Assembly (NCBI RefSeq): GCF_007679965.1
Contig: NZ_VEHL01000011.1
Location: 156,930 to 220,929, forward strand
Reading direction: 5' to 3'
Origin: Bordetella genomosp. 13
GTDB taxonomy: Bacteria > Pseudomonadota > Gammaproteobacteria > Burkholderiales > Burkholderiaceae_B
DNA length: 64,000 bases
A program made the position numbers and the translations under genes. The notes beneath the pieces are model-generated. The model did no database searches. It saw nothing but the letters and a program-made list of their open reading frames with translations, and was not told the DNA's origin. This document shows positions 17,130-24,751 of this stretch, in pieces. How positions within the stretch are numbered: the first letter of the stretch is position 1; every line of letters starts with the position of its first letter.

Positions 17130-18107
17130 TCAGACGGTCAGGATGATTTTGCCGATGTTTTCGCCCGACTCCATCATGGCGTGGGCCACGGCAGCCTGTT
17201 CCAGCGGCAGGGTCGCATGGATCACGGGCTTGATGGCGCCCGACTCCAGCAGCGGCCAGACGCGGGCCTGCAACGCGCGCGCGATCTGCCCCTTGAACGC
17301 CACCGGGCGCGGGCGCAGCGTGGAGCCCGTGATGGTGAGGCGCCGGCGCAGCACATGATTGCAGTCGACCTGCGCCTGGGCGCCGCCCAGCAGCGCGATG
17401 ATGACGATGCGGCCATCGTCGGCCAGGCACTTGACGTTGCGGGGGATGTAGTCGCCCGCCACCATGTCCAGCACGACGTTGACGCCGGCGCCGTTGGTGG
17501 CCTCCAGCACTTCCTGCACGAAATCCTGTGTCTTGTAGTTGATGCCCTTGGTGGCGCCCAGCTCTTCGACGGCGCGCACGCGGTCGTCGCTGCCCACCGT
17601 GGCGTACACCGGGTTGCCCATGGCGCGCGCGATCTGGATGGCCGTGGTGCCGATGCCGCTGGCCCCGCCGTGCACCAGCAGCGCCTCGCCGTCGGCCAGC
17701 TGGCCGCGGTCGAACACGTTGCTCCAGACGGTGAAATAGGTCTCGGGCAGGCCGGCGGCCTCGATCAGGCTCAGGCCCTTCGGAATGGGCAGGCACTGCA
17801 GCGCCGGTGCCACGCAGTATTCGGCATAGCCGCCGCCCGCCACCAGCGCGCACACCTGGTCGCCGAGCGCCAGGCCGGCGGCCGCGGCGTCGCCCGCGAC
17901 GATCTCGCCGGCCACTTCCAGGCCGGGCAGGTCGGAGACGCCCGGCGGCGGCGCGTAGTTGCCCTTGCGCTGGAACACGTCGGGCCGGTTGATGCCGGCC
18001 GCTGCCACCTTGATCAGCACTTCGCCCGGACCGGGCTCGGGCATCGGACGATCTACCGGCACCAGCACTTCGGGGCCGCCGGGCTTGGAAATCTCGATTG
18101 CACGCAT
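17130..18107 (-). CDS. NAD(P)H quinone oxidoreductase, zinc-independent MDR (PIG3/QOR-like)
   Basis: Medium-chain reductase of 325 residues. It has the N-terminal GroES-like domain (PEPGPGEVLIKVAAAGINRPDVFQRKG), the nucleotide motif LVHGGASGIGTTAIQIA, and no structural zinc cysteines. Length and sequence fit the TP53I3/PIG3-type quinone oxidoreductases. This gene lies beside tpiA in many Burkholderiales. Substrate quinone or enal not determined. Confidence 0.92.
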   Translation of the reverse strand: MRAIEISKPGGPEVLVPVDRPMPEPGPGEVLIKVAAAGINRPDVFQRKGNYAPPPGVSDLPGLEVAGEIVAGDAAAAGLALGDQVCALVAGGGYAEYCVAPALQCLPIPKGLSLIEAAGLPETYFTVWSNVFDRGQLADGEALLVHGGASGIGTTAIQIARAMGNPVYATVGSDDRVRAVEELGATKGINYKTQDFVQEVLEATNGAGVNVVLDMVAGDYIPRNVKCLADDGRIVIIALLGGAQAQVDCNHVLRRRLTITGSTLRPRPVAFKGQIARALQARVWPLLESGAIKPVIHATLPLEQAAVAHAMMESGENIGKIILTV

Positions 18108-18302
18108 GGGATTGCCTCCAACTTGGTTGAGACCGCCATTATCCCGTGCTTTGGTGCGATTGACGAAGCCGCCGCGGCCGCACGGCAGACGCCTGCCGTC
18201 CGTATGGATTATGATTGCAGCCCTTCAGTGACCAACGGCCGCGCACGCGGGCCGGCCCGCGATCCGGCAACGCCATCGCCGGCGATGATCACGAACGCAG
18301 CA

Positions 18303-18390
18303 GGAAGGATGGCAGAGTGGTCGATTGCACCGGTCTTGAAAACCGGCGATGGGCAACCATCCGTGGGTTCGAATCCCACTCCTTCCGCCA
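18303..18390 (+). tRNA. tRNA-Ser(UGA)
   Basis: An 88-nt class II tRNA with acceptor stem GGAAGGA/TCCTTCC, discriminator G and encoded CCA. The anticodon stem CCGGT/ACCGG encloses CTTGAAA, giving TGA; the long variable arm fits serine. Confidence 0.96.
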
Positions 18391-18467
18391 ATTCCGAACC
18401 TGGGCGCCGTTCTTGCCTCTCGATGCTCGGCGTACCATTGCCCTCGTCCCTCGCAAAGGCACGAGCC

Positions 18468-18938
18468 ATGACCCCCACGCTTTTCCACGATGCGCTGGAT
18501 GAACGGCGTCTCATGCGCCCCGCATTCCTGCAATCGCACGCCTACGCGGCGCGGGTGTTTCCGGACGTACTGGACAGGGATGCTTTCGACGCCCTCGCCG
18601 TGATGGCTGGCACGGCCGGCGAAGCCATACTCGTCCATCACGCCGAATTCGGAAAATCGCCGGAAACGATCCGCGCGGCCGACCCGGACGATGCCTGGAA
18701 CGCGTTCTTCCAGATTTCCCACGGGGATGCCATCCTGGAATTCGCGACGGGCGCGCTTTACGCCTGGCTGCCGGCCGGCGAGCGCTTTCACGCCGTATTC
18801 GGCCAGCCGCAGATAATCGACCGCCTGGGCGATGCCAGCAAATTGGCAGACGCATTTTCCGAGTTCGTCGAAGATAGCGGCCTGACCGAACAAGGAAGGC
18901 GGTTCCTGCGGGAGGCTTATGCGCGATATACGGTTTGA
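18468..18938 (+). CDS. hypothetical protein, 156 residues
   Basis: No family recognised. The product (MTPTLFHDALDERRLMRPAF...) is acidic and soluble-looking, without signal peptide or membrane span. Codon use is typical of the chromosome and the frame closes with FSEFVEDSGLTEQGRRFLREAY. The start at 18468 is the first ATG in a frame that runs open far upstream through tRNA-Ser, so coding begins after the tRNA. The next gene starts 20 bp before its stop in another frame, which implies translational coupling. Confidence 0.7.
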   Translation: MTPTLFHDALDERRLMRPAFLQSHAYAARVFPDVLDRDAFDALAVMAGTAGEAILVHHAEFGKSPETIRAADPDDAWNAFFQISHGDAILEFATGALYAWLPAGERFHAVFGQPQIIDRLGDASKLADAFSEFVEDSGLTEQGRRFLREAYARYTV

Positions 18939-19191
18939 ACTGGTGAAACGCCTGTTTCCCGCCAGGCCCCACGCGCGCCGCGTGCCTCGCCAAGACGAGT
19001 TTCCACCCGGGTCCGAGTTCCACATCAAGGAATTCGACATCCCGCTGGTGCATATTCCCGGCCAGGGCTGGTTCAACTGGTTCGGCGGCGCGCCGCGCGC
19101 CTATGACGTCACCGGGCTGAAACTCGGCAACAACTGGCCGGCCCGGGATTTCCAGGAATGGGCCGCGCTGGTTGAATCGTCGCTGCCCTGA
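18919..19191 (+). CDS. hypothetical protein, 90 residues, coupled to the preceding gene
   Basis: No family recognised. The N-terminal third is basic (MRDIRFELVKRLFPARPHARR) and the rest is aromatic-rich with PGQGWFNWFGGAPRAYDVTG. There is no membrane span. Its start overlaps the 3' end of the previous gene by 20 bp and GGAGG precedes it by a few bases. The overlap suggests the two products act together; a toxin-antitoxin or effector-immunity relation cannot be shown. Confidence 0.68.
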   Translation: MRDIRFELVKRLFPARPHARRVPRQDEFPPGSEFHIKEFDIPLVHIPGQGWFNWFGGAPRAYDVTGLKLGNNWPARDFQEWAALVESSLP

Positions 19192-19241
19192 ATATCCACC
19201 CGGAAGAACGTCTTGTCCGCGCATTCCCCACCCAAATGACG

Positions 19242-19265
19242 AAGGGGACGGTCTCCCGTCCCCTT
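19242..19265. terminator. hairpin between convergent genes
   Basis: AAGGGGACGG (19242-19251) pairs with CCGTCCCCTT (19256-19265) around TCTC. It sits between the 90-residue unknown gene and the convergent ParB-like gene and probably terminates both; T-runs are short. Confidence 0.6.
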
Positions 19266-19325
19266 CCTGCCGATGCTATCCGACCTTAAGCAGCAGGCTT
19301 CAGGTCAAGACCCAGGCATTTCAGC

Positions 19326-20669
19326 TCAGTACCCCCAGCACGTACCCGCCGCAGGCTTGCCGCACATGCGGTAGTGCACCGCGAACCACAGCTTGCCGGC
19401 CTTGCGCGAGGTGCCATCGGTCTTGACGTCGCTGCGGGTGCTGTCCTTCAGCTCGCCCACGGCGTCGCTGGTGGCGTCCTCGCCGCCGACCAGCTTGATG
19501 TGGCCCAGCTTGCCGGCGGTGTAGTCGCCGTAGATCACGTCGGTGTCGTTCAGCGTCATCATCTGGCGCGTCACGTCGCGAACGGCGGCCGAGTAGCTGT
19601 CGTTGCTGCCGCCGATGGCCAGGCTGTTCTTGTTGATCGTGCTTTCGCCCAGCGCCGTGTTCAATTCGGCGGTCGTCGTGGCGGTCAGTTGGTAGCCGGA
19701 CAGCGGCTTGATCAGCGTGCCGGGCAGCGCCTGCTGGCGGCGGATCCAGTCGCCCCACAGGAACTCGGCGAACTCGGGCAGATCGCCCTGAGAGTAGGCG
19801 ATGTCGCGCGTGAAATAGACCAGCGAGCGGTAGCGGTCTTCGGACATGCCGCCCGGCTCGGTGCCATTGGCCAGGCCCAGGCGGATCGGCAACTGGTCGA
19901 CGGTGATGGGGTTGTTGTCGCCGTCCACCAGCCAGGTCTTGCGCTCGTCGACCATCTTCTGCCAGAAGGCTTCCTTGGTCTTGATGTCGCTATAGTTGGC
20001 CGACACGCGGACGTATACCTCGAGCTCGGGGCCGCCGTCGAAGATCTCGCGCAGCGCGCTGAACGAGTGGTGGCCGTCGGTCAGGTACAGGTTGCCGTCG
20101 TAGCCGACCACGACCGTCTTCATCACGGCCTTGTCGTCGGCATCGGCGCCGGGCGTGCTTTCGCACTGGAACGTGGTGGGATCCGCCAGCGTCGCCGCGC
20201 GTGCCTGGGCGATGGTGTCGAAGCCGCCGAAATCATGCTGGCCGGTGTCTTCGCAGTAGTCGCCGAACTTCTTGCCGACGGTATCGTTGATGTAGTCCAG
20301 CTGGGAATCGGGATCGGCCGCCCAGGTGGGACGGTCGAAGTCGCCCTGCCAGCGGCCGAGCTTGTAGTAGATCTGGTCATAGCCCAGCGCCGGCTGCGTG
20401 GGGATCAGCTCCTTGATCCTGACCTTCAGGATGTCGCCTTCCGCGGCCTTCAGGTAGGCCTGGTTGCGGGTGTCGACGGGCGGTGTGCTGTCTTCCGGCG
20501 CCGGTTGCGTGACGGGCGGCGTGTTGTCGGCCACTTCATCATCGTCGTCATCGTCGCTGCCGCCGCAGGCGGCCAGCGCCAAGGGGATCAGCGCCAGCGC
20601 GGCCAGGCGGGCGGCGCGACGCCGCAGCAGGGACCAGGGGTGGGACGGAGATGAAGTCTGGATAGGCAT
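19326..20669 (-). CDS. ParB-like-nuclease-domain lipoprotein
   Basis: Predicted lipoprotein of 447 residues. A basic N-terminus and hydrophobic helix end in the lipobox LALAACGG, followed by an Asp-rich linker and a Pro-rich stretch. From about residue 75 the protein matches the ParBc_2 (putative ParB-like nuclease) family, with the Asp-Gly-His-His motif in LYLTDGHHSFSALREIF. ParB-like domains hydrolyse nucleotides or DNA in other proteins, but this one should be anchored outside the cytoplasm, so its substrate is unclear. The gene is monocistronic; the start has no rival upstream. Confidence 0.82.
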   Translation of the reverse strand: MPIQTSSPSHPWSLLRRRAARLAALALIPLALAACGGSDDDDDDEVADNTPPVTQPAPEDSTPPVDTRNQAYLKAAEGDILKVRIKELIPTQPALGYDQIYYKLGRWQGDFDRPTWAADPDSQLDYINDTVGKKFGDYCEDTGQHDFGGFDTIAQARAATLADPTTFQCESTPGADADDKAVMKTVVVGYDGNLYLTDGHHSFSALREIFDGGPELEVYVRVSANYSDIKTKEAFWQKMVDERKTWLVDGDNNPITVDQLPIRLGLANGTEPGGMSEDRYRSLVYFTRDIAYSQGDLPEFAEFLWGDWIRRQQALPGTLIKPLSGYQLTATTTAELNTALGESTINKNSLAIGGSNDSYSAAVRDVTRQMMTLNDTDVIYGDYTAGKLGHIKLVGGEDATSDAVGELKDSTRSDVKTDGTSRKAGKLWFAVHYRMCGKPAAGTCWGY

Positions 20670-20820
20670 GACGCTCTTACGCTCTGTCGACTGTTAAGGA
20701 GGCTGTCATCCTGTCGTTGCATTGTGTCACCACTATTGCAATAAACGAATTCGTCGCAAATCCGCATCGGGGCCGGGTGGTATAGTTGCCGCCTCTTTCG
20801 GCCGGTGCCTCGGCACGAAA

Positions 20821-21135
20821 GCCCGAGTGGTGAAATCGGTAGACACAAGGGACTTGAACAATTTGAGCCTTCGGGGGGAAACGCCCGAAGTGACGCCCGT
20901 CAAAGTCGGCGAACGCCCTGGATGCTCCGGCATCCGAGCCAACGCCGAGCCAAGCCCAGGCAGCCGCCCGGGAAGGTGTAGAGAGCAGACGGCGGGCACC
21001 TACGGCCGCCAGGCTATGGTGAAGGCGTGCTCCAGACCACGAACGCCCACATATCCCGGGCGGCGGCGAAAGCCGAAGTGGCAAGAAAATCCCTCGCCGC
21101 AAGGCGTGCCGGTTCGATTCCGGCCTCGGGCACCA
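20821..21135 (+). tRNA. tRNA-Leu(UAA) gene interrupted by a group I intron
   Basis: Exon 1 is 20821-20855 and exon 2 is 21086-21135. Joining them gives an 85-nt tRNA with acceptor GCCCGAG/CTCGGGC, discriminator A, encoded CCA, anticodon stem AGGGA/TCCCT and loop CTTAAAA, which is anticodon UAA. The break falls between U34 and A35, the site used by cyanobacterial and plastid tRNA-Leu(UAA) introns. Unspliced, the loop would begin CTTGAAC and could be misread as a serine anticodon. A -10-like TATAGT lies at 20781-20786, and a strong terminator follows the gene. Confidence 0.92.
20856..21085 (+). other. group I intron (230 nt) in tRNA-Leu(UAA)
   Basis: Self-splicing-type intron after exon-1 U and ending in G. 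Core pairings seen: P2 CTTCGGG/CCCGAAG (20869-20875 with 20884-20890), P3 CCGTC/GACGG (20897-20901 with 20988-20992), P5-like GGATGC/GCATCC (20920-20925 with 20930-20935), and P7 GAGCA/TGCTC (20983-20987 with 21028-21032), interleaved with P3 as group I folds require. The 5' part TTTGAGCC resembles the cyanobacterial tRNA-Leu intron. No homing endonuclease frame fits in 230 nt. Confidence 0.88.
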
Positions 21136-21143
21136 ATCCGGAA

Positions 21144-21175
21144 GCCGCCCCTGCCCACGCAGGGGCGGCTTTTTT
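21144..21175 (+). terminator. rho-independent terminator of tRNA-Leu(UAA)
   Basis: GCCGCCCCTGC (21144-21154) pairs perfectly with 21159-21169 around CCAC, followed by six T. Confidence 0.93.
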
Positions 21176-21501
21176 CGTATTCCGCCCTGCTGCGATCAAA
21201 CTGCCGGCGCGATGGATCGAAAAGCGTCTCCATGCAGATTCCTGGAGGCGTCATGCACAATGACGACGCTGCCGCATGTCATGCACAGCGCAGTCCGGCA
21301 AATACTTACGCTCCTACCGGAATAATCGCCGGATTCCGCCCGCACGCCCTGCGCAATATGGGCAGCCCCGCATTCCATTCACCCGACCCTTTCCACATAA
21401 CCCCGTTCAGGGTTATATCTACGGGATTCATCCGCGTTGTTATCGTTATCATCGGCGAGGAAAAATCACCCGCAGGTCCACTGCGCAATCCGGTACAGGG
21501 C
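21176..21501. other. intergenic region before the LuxR gene
   Basis: This 326-bp stretch holds no credible gene. It is poorer in GC than its surroundings from about 21390 to 21450 and contains a perfect dyad at 21397-21416, so it is most likely the promoter region of the LuxR-family gene. Confidence 0.5.
21397..21416. promoter_or_regulatory. dyad upstream of LuxR-family gene
   Basis: ATAACCC-CGTTCA-GGGTTAT is a perfect 7+7 inverted repeat 86 bp before the LuxR start. Position and symmetry suit an operator for autoregulation; no experimental family motif is claimed. Confidence 0.45.
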
Positions 21502-22596
21502 ATGGACGCAACCACGAGGGAAGAGGCAGAGATCGTCGGCAAGCTTTATTCCGGAATCCTGCATACCGAACGCTGGCACGCCGCGCTGAAGGCCGTCACC
21601 GAATACGTCGGCGGACAACACGCCACGTTGATCCTGCTGGAGCCGCCCGGCAAGGTGGTGGTGGCCGACACGCCCGACCTGCCCTCTCCCGTCGTCGACG
21701 ACTACGACGCCTATCACGTCGCGCACGATCCGGCGCGCGAGCCGCCGGCCCGGCCCGCCGCGGCTTCCCGCCCCGGCGGTCCGCGCGGGCTTGGCCATCC
21801 GCGCATCCCTGCGTCGGAGTTCTACCAGGATTTCTTCCATCGCCACGACATGGGCGCCCTGATGTGCGCGCCCATGGTCCGGCTGCCCAGCGCCGAGTGG
21901 TACATCTCGTTCCAGCGCGCCAGAGAGCGCGGACCGTTCGCCGCCGAGGACGAGCGCGCGCTGCTGCGCCTGGTACCGCACCTGCGCGAATCCGTGCGGC
22001 TGCGGCTGCGCCTGACCGACATGGAGCGCCAGGCGGCGCTGGCCAGGGCCTCGATGGACGCCATCGCCGCGCCGCTGCTGATCGTCGACGCGGAAGGCCA
22101 CGTGATGCTGGCCAACACCAGCGGCGACCAATGGCAGGCGCAACATGGCAAGCGGCTGCGCACGCACTCGCAGTGGCAGCGCATCCTGCAGACGGCCTGT
22201 GGCCGGGCTGGCCCTGCGCGCGCCGCGGCATTCCGCCTGCACACGTCCGGCGAGGACTACGTCGTGGCCACGCCGCTGGCCCCCGACCACCGCTACGCGG
22301 CCGCGCACATGCAGCCGCTGGCCATGGTGCTGGTGCGCAGCGCCTCGGGGCAGCCGCTGTCGCTGCAGGAGAGCCTGACGGACATCTTCCGGCTGACGCC
22401 GGCCGAGGCGCGCCTGCTGGAACTGCTGCAGCAGGACCTGAGCCTGGCGCAGGCCGCGGAATCGCTGGGCGTGTCCTACGCCACGGTGAAGACGCAGCTG
22501 GCCTCGCTGTTCCAGAAGACGGGCACGCGCCGCCAGGCCGAACTGCTGCTGCTGGTGACCCGCCTGAGCATGGCGGCGGTGCAGGGAACGCAATAA
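21502..22596 (+). CDS. LuxR-family transcriptional regulator
   Basis: Regulator of 364 residues. The N-terminal ~280 residues form GAF/PAS-like sensing segments (ERWHAALKAVTEYVGGQHATLIL...; PLLIVDAEGHVMLANTSGDQ), and residues ~295-355 are a LuxR/GerE HTH (LTPAEARLLELLQQDLSLAQAAESLGVSYATVKTQLASLFQKTG). It is not a quorum-sensing LuxR by architecture. The start at 21502 is chosen because the domain begins there; the frame is open further upstream through the tRNA gene, which cannot be coding. It stands alone between tRNA-Leu(UAA) and the PIN gene. Confidence 0.87.
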   Translation: MDATTREEAEIVGKLYSGILHTERWHAALKAVTEYVGGQHATLILLEPPGKVVVADTPDLPSPVVDDYDAYHVAHDPAREPPARPAAASRPGGPRGLGHPRIPASEFYQDFFHRHDMGALMCAPMVRLPSAEWYISFQRARERGPFAAEDERALLRLVPHLRESVRLRLRLTDMERQAALARASMDAIAAPLLIVDAEGHVMLANTSGDQWQAQHGKRLRTHSQWQRILQTACGRAGPARAAAFRLHTSGEDYVVATPLAPDHRYAAAHMQPLAMVLVRSASGQPLSLQESLTDIFRLTPAEARLLELLQQDLSLAQAAESLGVSYATVKTQLASLFQKTGTRRQAELLLLVTRLSMAAVQGTQ

Positions 22597-22758
22597 AGAC
22601 GGTCCGGGCCAGGGCACCACGGTTTCAGCGGACCGGGGCCTGATCGCCCCGGACATGCGGCGCCCGAAATGCCATGACGCCGCGGGCCGGATTTGCCGAA
22701 TCCCTGCCGTTGGCGCCACAATCGCGGCACCTCCCAGGCCGCCGCGCCGCCCTGCTCC

Positions 22759-23352
22759 ATGCCCATGCCCATCGCTTCCCCTCCCTTCGTCGTCCTGGAC
22801 GCCTGCGTGCTGATGTCCACCGTGCTGCGCCGGCTGCTGCTGCGCGTGGCCGACCTGGGCGTCTTCCAGCCGGTCTGGACCGAGCGTATCGGCGAGGAAT
22901 GGCGGCGCAACGCCGCGCGCCTGTGGCAGATGCCGCAGGACATGCTGGTCGCGCAATGGGACGACATGAACCGGCGCTTTCCCGGGGCGATGGAATCGGA
23001 CATCCAGGCCTACGAGGCCGTGCTGCGCTACAGCGATCCCAAGGATTTCCACGTGATCGCGGCGGGCCTGGCGCGCCGCGCACGCTGCGGGCTCCAGGCC
23101 ACGCCCACCGTGCAGGTGATGACGTGGAACCTGAAGGATTTCAACCGCTCGGAACTGCGCCGCCAGGGGCTGGACGCCTATGCGCCCGATCATTTCCTGG
23201 CGCAGTGGTGGCAGGCCGATGCGCAGCGGCTGGATGCCGCCGTGCGGCAGGTCTCGCAGGACTACGTGGCGCTGGGCCGCGAACCCGAGCCGCTGGAGAA
23301 CACGCTGCACCGCGAAAGGCTCTATCGACTGAAGAGGCTGGTGACGGCGTAG
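22759..23352 (+). CDS. PIN-domain protein
   Basis: Product of 197 residues with a PIN-type ribonuclease fold. Acidic metal-site residues are visible at VLDACVLMS (first Asp), TERIGEEWRRN (Glu), YSDPKDFHVIAAG (Asp pair) and TWNLKDF near the end of the domain. A C-terminal ~65-residue extension (LDAYAPDHFLAQWWQADAQR...) follows. The start is either 22759 or 22765; the region upstream is not coding-like. PIN proteins are often VapC toxins, but no small antitoxin gene is adjacent, so a chromosomal RNase or orphan toxin is possible. Confidence 0.8.
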   Translation: MPMPIASPPFVVLDACVLMSTVLRRLLLRVADLGVFQPVWTERIGEEWRRNAARLWQMPQDMLVAQWDDMNRRFPGAMESDIQAYEAVLRYSDPKDFHVIAAGLARRARCGLQATPTVQVMTWNLKDFNRSELRRQGLDAYAPDHFLAQWWQADAQRLDAAVRQVSQDYVALGREPEPLENTLHRERLYRLKRLVTA

Positions 23353-23516
23353 GCGTCCGGATACGCAGGCACGGTGCAGTACGGCGCCGCCTGCACTTCG
23401 ACGCGTGTCGGGCGACGCGCTCCGCCATCGCGTCTTCTCCGGCACGGTTCCGATGCGCCCCGTCGAAGCGGAGCCAGGCCACGAACCAAAGGGGACGTTC
23501 CGGCGCCCCGGCTTTT

Positions 23517-24734
23517 TCAATGGTCGTGGTTGCTCGCCGCGAACCCCGCCGCGTTCAGCACCTCGATCACTTCCTGGATATGCTCGGGCCCGCGCGTCTG
23601 CAGCACGAAATCCACCTCGACGTTGCGGGCGGGCAGCGCCGTGAAGGCACGCTGGTGGTGGACCTCGGTGATGTTGGCATGCGCGTCCGCGATCAGCTTG
23701 GTGGCATGCGCCAGCGCGCCCGGCAGGTCGCGCAGGTCGACGCGGATGCGCGCCAGGCGGCCGGCTCGCACCATGCCGCGCTCGATCAGTTCGCCCAGCA
23801 TCAGCGGATCGATGTTGCCGCCCGTCAGCACCAGGCCGATGCGCTTGCCGCGGTAATCGGTGCGCCCCGCCGCCTGGGCCTGCAGCAGCGCCGCCAGGCC
23901 CGCGGCGGCCGCGCCCTCGACGACGGTCTTCTCGATTTCCAGCAGCACCACGATGGCATGCTCGATCTCGCCCTCGCTGACCAGTTCGATGCGATCGACC
24001 AGGCGTCGCACGACCTGCTCCGTCAACGTGCCGGGCGACTTGACCGCGATGCCTTCGGCGATGGTGTAGGCGCCCGAGGCCATGGGCACGCCCTGCATCG
24101 CGGCGTACATCGACGGAAAGCGCTCGGTCTGCACGCCCACGATCTCGATGGCTGGCTTGAGCGCCTTGGCGGCCGTGGCGATGCCCGAGATCAGGCCGCC
24201 GCCGCCGATGGCCACCACCAGCATGTCCAGGTCGGGCTGGGCCTCCAGCATTTCCAGCGCCAGCGTGCCCTGCCCCGCCATGACCGCGGGATCGTCGTAC
24301 GGATGGATCATGACCAGGCCGCGGCTCTGCGCCAGCTCGTAGCCGTGTGCCTTGGCGTCGTCGAAGGTATCGCCGGCGAGCACGACCTCGGCGCCGAAGC
24401 GCCGCGTGTTGGCCACTTTCACGGTGGGCGTGAAGCGCGGCATGACGATGACCGCGGGCACGCCCATGCGTTGCGCGTGATAGGCCACGCCCTGCGCATG
24501 GTTGCCGGCCGACACCGCGATGACGCCCTGCCTGCGCTCGGCTTCCGACAGCGCCAGCATGCGGTTGAGCGCGCCGCGCTCCTTGAACGAGGCGGTGAAC
24601 TGCAGATTCTCGAACTTCAGCCAGATCTCGGCGCCCAGGATGTCGGACAGCGTGCGGGAATGGGTGAAAGGGGTTTGCAGCACCTGCCCCCGCAACTGGG
24701 TGCGGGCGGCTTCGATGGCGGCGAGGTCGATCAC
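23517..24734 (-). CDS. ilvA: threonine ammonia-lyase (medium form)
   Basis: PLP enzyme of 405 residues that deaminates threonine to 2-oxobutyrate, the entry to isoleucine synthesis or threonine breakdown. The PLP Lys is in SFKERGALNRML, the phosphate-binding loop in IGGGGLISG, and a single ACT-like domain covers about residues 325-405 (IRVDLRDLPGALAHATKLIA). This matches the medium form rather than the ~500-residue two-ACT biosynthetic IlvA or the ~330-residue TdcB. It starts with GTG at 24734 behind GGAAAG. It lies 17 bp after the lipoprotein gene and may share its transcript. Confidence 0.92.
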   Translation of the reverse strand: MIDLAAIEAARTQLRGQVLQTPFTHSRTLSDILGAEIWLKFENLQFTASFKERGALNRMLALSEAERRQGVIAVSAGNHAQGVAYHAQRMGVPAVIVMPRFTPTVKVANTRRFGAEVVLAGDTFDDAKAHGYELAQSRGLVMIHPYDDPAVMAGQGTLALEMLEAQPDLDMLVVAIGGGGLISGIATAAKALKPAIEIVGVQTERFPSMYAAMQGVPMASGAYTIAEGIAVKSPGTLTEQVVRRLVDRIELVSEGEIEHAIVVLLEIEKTVVEGAAAAGLAALLQAQAAGRTDYRGKRIGLVLTGGNIDPLMLGELIERGMVRAGRLARIRVDLRDLPGALAHATKLIADAHANITEVHHQRAFTALPARNVEVDFVLQTRGPEHIQEVIEVLNAAGFAASNHDH

Positions 24735-24751
24735 GATAAGGTCTTTCCGGT

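Noticed and set aside
20821..20880. Reading the interrupted tRNA as tRNA-Ser(UGA)
   Set aside because: The apparent TGA anticodon arises from the exon-intron junction; the spliced product is tRNA-Leu(UAA), and a true tRNA-Ser(UGA) is at 18303.
20722..21501. Upstream extension of the LuxR frame through the tRNA-Leu gene
   Set aside because: It would translate the tRNA exons and the intron; no ribosome site or homology.
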